Below, in pieces: positions 41,170 to 43,069 of a stretch of DNA of 43,069 nucleotides (position 1 is the first letter of the stretch; each line of letters opens with the position of its first letter). The translations under genes were made by a program, and so were the position numbers. Source of the stretch: Desulfobacteraceae bacterium (GTDB lineage: Bacteria > Desulfobacterota > Desulfobacteria > Desulfobacterales > JAABTS01). The notes beneath the pieces were generated by a model that was given only the letters and a program-made list of their open reading frames with translations, searched no databases and was not told where the DNA came from. The stretch spans positions 1 through 43,069 of the forward strand of contig JAABTS010000030.1 in the NCBI GenBank assembly GCA_011389735.1, read 5' to 3'.

Positions 41170-42375
41170 ATGATGAATCATATCTATAAAAATTCAATGG
41201 CGGCTATGGAATTTCGTTTCAACTGGAAAAGCGGAGTTGGTTCGCACACTGACACTTATTATGTTCAGAACGTTAATCTCTGGCGGGATATATTTCCGAA
41301 CGATTTTTATGAAAAATTGATGAACAAGACATCCGGAGATGTTATTCGCCAGGATTTTAATCCCGGAGAATTGATTTCAGTATACAATTCGTCCGGAGCG
41401 CTAAATCTGAAACATAACCGGATAGATCGAGATATAATCCCGCAAGCACGATATGGGAGGTTTTATCCCAAGGGCGCGCTAAAGGACATTCCGGGCGTTT
41501 TCAAGGCTAACATCGAGCCATTCCGGTGTACGGACGTGAACGGAACCGGGGTACACGTCGACCTGAATCATCCGTTAGCAGGCCGGGATATATCGCTCGA
41601 AACCGTTGTTGAGGAAGTTCATCCGAAATTTTCGGAAAGGGGCGGTTCCTGCATGGCTCTGGAAGGACTGTTGGATAACGGCCCTGGGATGCAGGCCAGG
41701 ATGAACGAAGGCTTGACGGATTTCTTTTCGGACAATCCGTTCGAGCGGTCGGATGAAACGGACGACGCCGGGTTTTATGATCAGCCGCGGCTTGTCAATC
41801 ATCTGGATGACGCTGCGATCAGCGTTTTGACCGCGGAATACGGCCGATTGATCCCGCCGGGTTCCAAAGTTCTGGATCTGATGAGCAGTTGGACATCCCA
41901 TCTGCCTGACGACCTGGATCTGGATTCAGTGGCGGGTCTGGGAATGAACCAGGTGGAGCTGGACGCCAATCCGCGATTAACCAGCCGTCATGTCCACGAT
42001 TTGAATAAAAAGCCGGTTTTGCCTTTCGGCGACGGTGAATTCGATGCGGCCACATGCGCCCTGTCTGTTGAATATCTGACACGTCCTTTCGATGTGTTCG
42101 CTGAAGCCGCCAGGGTGTTGAAACCGGGCGGAAAGTTGATCTTATCCTTTTCCAATCGTTGGTTTCCACCCAAGGCGGTCCGAATCTGGACGGAATTGCA
42201 CGATTTTGAGCGCATGGGCCTGGTGACGGAATATTTTCTGAGAAACGATCTGTTTGCTGATATTCACACAATGTCGATGCGAGGCAAACCGCGCCCGGTG
42301 CATGATAAACACTTCGGACTGAACATGATGCTGTCCGACCCGGTGTATATGGTGTGGGGCGTGAAAAACGGATAA
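41170..42375 (+). CDS. Class I methyltransferase with FKBP/SlyD-like N-terminal segment
   Basis: This 401-residue protein has two parts. Residues about 60-155 carry GRFYPKGALKDIPGVF and VHVDLNHPLAGRDISLETVVEEV. The NHPLAG motif at 133-138 and what follows are typical of SlyD-type FKBP prolyl isomerases, but the FKBP core looks incomplete. Residues about 205-400 are a class I SAM methyltransferase with motif I changed to VLDLMSSWTSHLP (234-246), then LPFGDGEFDAATCALSVEYL and EAARVLKPGGKLILSFSNR. AAAGGAG lies upstream; ATG 41170 or 41173 may be used. Substrate unknown. Confidence 0.8.
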   Translation: MMNHIYKNSMAAMEFRFNWKSGVGSHTDTYYVQNVNLWRDIFPNDFYEKLMNKTSGDVIRQDFNPGELISVYNSSGALNLKHNRIDRDIIPQARYGRFYPKGALKDIPGVFKANIEPFRCTDVNGTGVHVDLNHPLAGRDISLETVVEEVHPKFSERGGSCMALEGLLDNGPGMQARMNEGLTDFFSDNPFERSDETDDAGFYDQPRLVNHLDDAAISVLTAEYGRLIPPGSKVLDLMSSWTSHLPDDLDLDSVAGLGMNQVELDANPRLTSRHVHDLNKKPVLPFGDGEFDAATCALSVEYLTRPFDVFAEAARVLKPGGKLILSFSNRWFPPKAVRIWTELHDFERMGLVTEYFLRNDLFADIHTMSMRGKPRPVHDKHFGLNMMLSDPVYMVWGVKNG

Positions 42376-42377
42376 AC

Positions 42378-42483
42378 TATAGGTTTTCAGGAATTAAATT
42401 TCACAAGGCGGCAGGCCTGGGATCATACTATTCGTATATCCCGGGCCGACAACACAGTGAAATTTGATTTCTGGAAGGCTATA
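42378..42483 (+). repeat. Family B palindromic repeat, copy B12 (well-preserved reference copy)
   Basis: A 106-bp copy starting TATAGGTTTTCAGGAATTAA and ending TTTGATTTCTGGAAGGCTATA, with core GGCCTGGGATCATACTATTC and GTATATCCCGGGCCGAC. The ends are TATAG and CTATA. It begins two bases after the methyltransferase stop codon, so it is well placed to act as that gene's terminator hairpin, though no T-run follows. Confidence 0.85.
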
Positions 42484-42549
42484 AAACTCCTGGACGGGCG
42501 TTAACTGATATACTACCGCATTGCAAAGGACGGGAAAAGGAGGTTAAAC

Positions 42550-42885
42550 ATGAAAAATCAATTGGCTACAGTTCTTGACAGTATCGCCGAACAGTATAAG
42601 GATGATATCCTGAAAACCGGCAGACATTACGCCGAGGTGAATATCGGGGAGTATGCCGAAAAGAGGGGGTGTCCTGAACTTAAGGAAAAGTACGGTAAGG
42701 TTGGGGCGGTTGTGCCGCTGAAACATCCGGCGCGGGGCATGAAAGTTAGAATCGACGGGAGAACTTTCGTGAATTACGCTCAATACGATTCAGGAATCGC
42801 AGTGCCGGGCAATATCGCGGATGACGCCCTTGAACCTTACGAGCCTTATGTTCCGAACGACAGCATGATTCTTAACTTTGTATAA
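42550..42885 (+). CDS. Small conserved-looking protein of unknown function
   Basis: This 111-residue soluble protein starts MKNQLATVLDSIAEQYKDD. A helical N-terminal half has one Cys in EKRGCPELKEKYGK. A beta-like middle follows (VGAVVPLKHPARGMKVRIDGRTFVNYAQYDSGIAVPG) and an acidic proline-rich end (DALEPYEPYVPNDSMILNFV). I do not recognise the family. AAAGGAGG lies about six bases before the ATG, so it is very likely translated. The window ends before its neighbour. Confidence 0.7.
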   Translation: MKNQLATVLDSIAEQYKDDILKTGRHYAEVNIGEYAEKRGCPELKEKYGKVGAVVPLKHPARGMKVRIDGRTFVNYAQYDSGIAVPGNIADDALEPYEPYVPNDSMILNFV

Positions 42886-42923
42886 TATCAAAAACAATGA
42901 GCAGGCAATGGCGGATAGAGTAT

Positions 42924-42949
42924 GAGAGGGCCCTATACAATGCCCTCTC
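42924..42949 (+). terminator. Possible hairpin after the small unknown gene
   Basis: GAGAGGGC (42924-42931) and GCCCTCTC (42942-42949) form a perfect 8-bp stem with a 10-base loop, 39 bases after the stop at 42885. No clear T-run follows, so termination is uncertain. Confidence 0.45.
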
Positions 42950-43031
42950 GATTCCTAGCAAATGGCCGGTACCAAATATTAGCCCATATATCTTGTCATT
43001 CGCTTTTAGATGTTGTGTATTTGTTAATTCC

Positions 43032-43053
43032 AAAGCACAATATATTGTGCTTT
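43032..43053 (+). promoter_or_regulatory. Perfect 22-bp palindrome near the right edge
   Basis: AAAGCACAATA is followed directly by its exact reverse complement TATTGTGCTTT. It could be an operator of a gene beyond the window or, with the T-rich flank, a terminator stem. Confidence 0.5.
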
Positions 43054-43069
43054 ATGTGTTTTGCATATT

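Overview
The window looks like a chromosomal segment of a sulfate-reducing, flagellated Desulfobacterota (Desulfobacteraceae-like) bacterium. This is inferred from protein style: a dcw cell-wall cluster, a FlhA-FlhF-FlhG-FliA flagellar block, a sodium-pump decarboxylase beta subunit, CobT, a DsrE-like protein and PAS-rich signalling proteins. It also fits the many intergenic palindromic repeats. No species call can be made without a database search.

Layout. (1) 1-426: repeats, then a promoter with a MraZ-type operator. (2) 427-15989: division and cell-wall (dcw) cluster, all on +: mraZ, rsmH, a 42-codon small ORF, ftsL, ftsI, murF, mraY, murD, ftsW, murG, murC, murB, ftsQ, ftsA, ftsZ. murE (normally between ftsI and murF) and ddl (often near murB/ftsQ) are not present here. 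A B12-binding-type radical SAM protein follows ftsZ. (3) 17712-20749: repeats, a YkgJ-type Cys-cluster protein (-) and a rhomboid protease with a DnaJ-C-like tail (+). (4) 20750-26852: flagellar block on -, reading flhA, flhF, flhG/fleN, fliA, a small acidic protein and a DUF2802-like membrane protein. FlhF carries an extra C-terminal Ada-like metal-binding module. (5) 27259-29472: a minus-strand group of a cyclic-nucleotide-binding protein, an OadG-like gamma subunit and an OadB/GcdB-type beta subunit. (6) 30266-38410: a PAS-like signalling protein, cobT, a zinc-ribbon/HEAT protein, a pair of exported CsgG/FlgT-like proteins, a DUF2284 protein and a DsrE-like protein. (7) 38411-43069: a repeat-rich stretch with a decayed NADH-dehydrogenase-like pseudogene, a PAS-LuxR regulator, a methyltransferase with an FKBP/SlyD-like segment, and a small unknown protein.

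The most unusual feature is the repeat landscape. Family B is a palindrome of about 106 bp with twelve copies plus a fragment at the left edge. Family A is a repeat of about 114 bp with three copies. Family C has four copies with near-identical outer arms, each enclosing a different inner palindrome. Family D is a single palindrome inside a palindrome. Some B copies carry a further small palindrome in the loop, so the intergenic space is built from nested inverted repeats. Several repeats touch gene ends: one supplies the stop codon of the YkgJ-type gene, one ends at the breakpoint of the pseudogene, and several sit a few bases from stop codons.

The strongest protein-level oddities are FlhF with an Ada-like C-terminus, rhomboid with a DnaJ-C-like tail, an FKBP-like segment joined to a methyltransferase, and a FlgT-like domain set divided over two adjacent genes. 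Family assignments come from reading motifs by eye. No searches were run.
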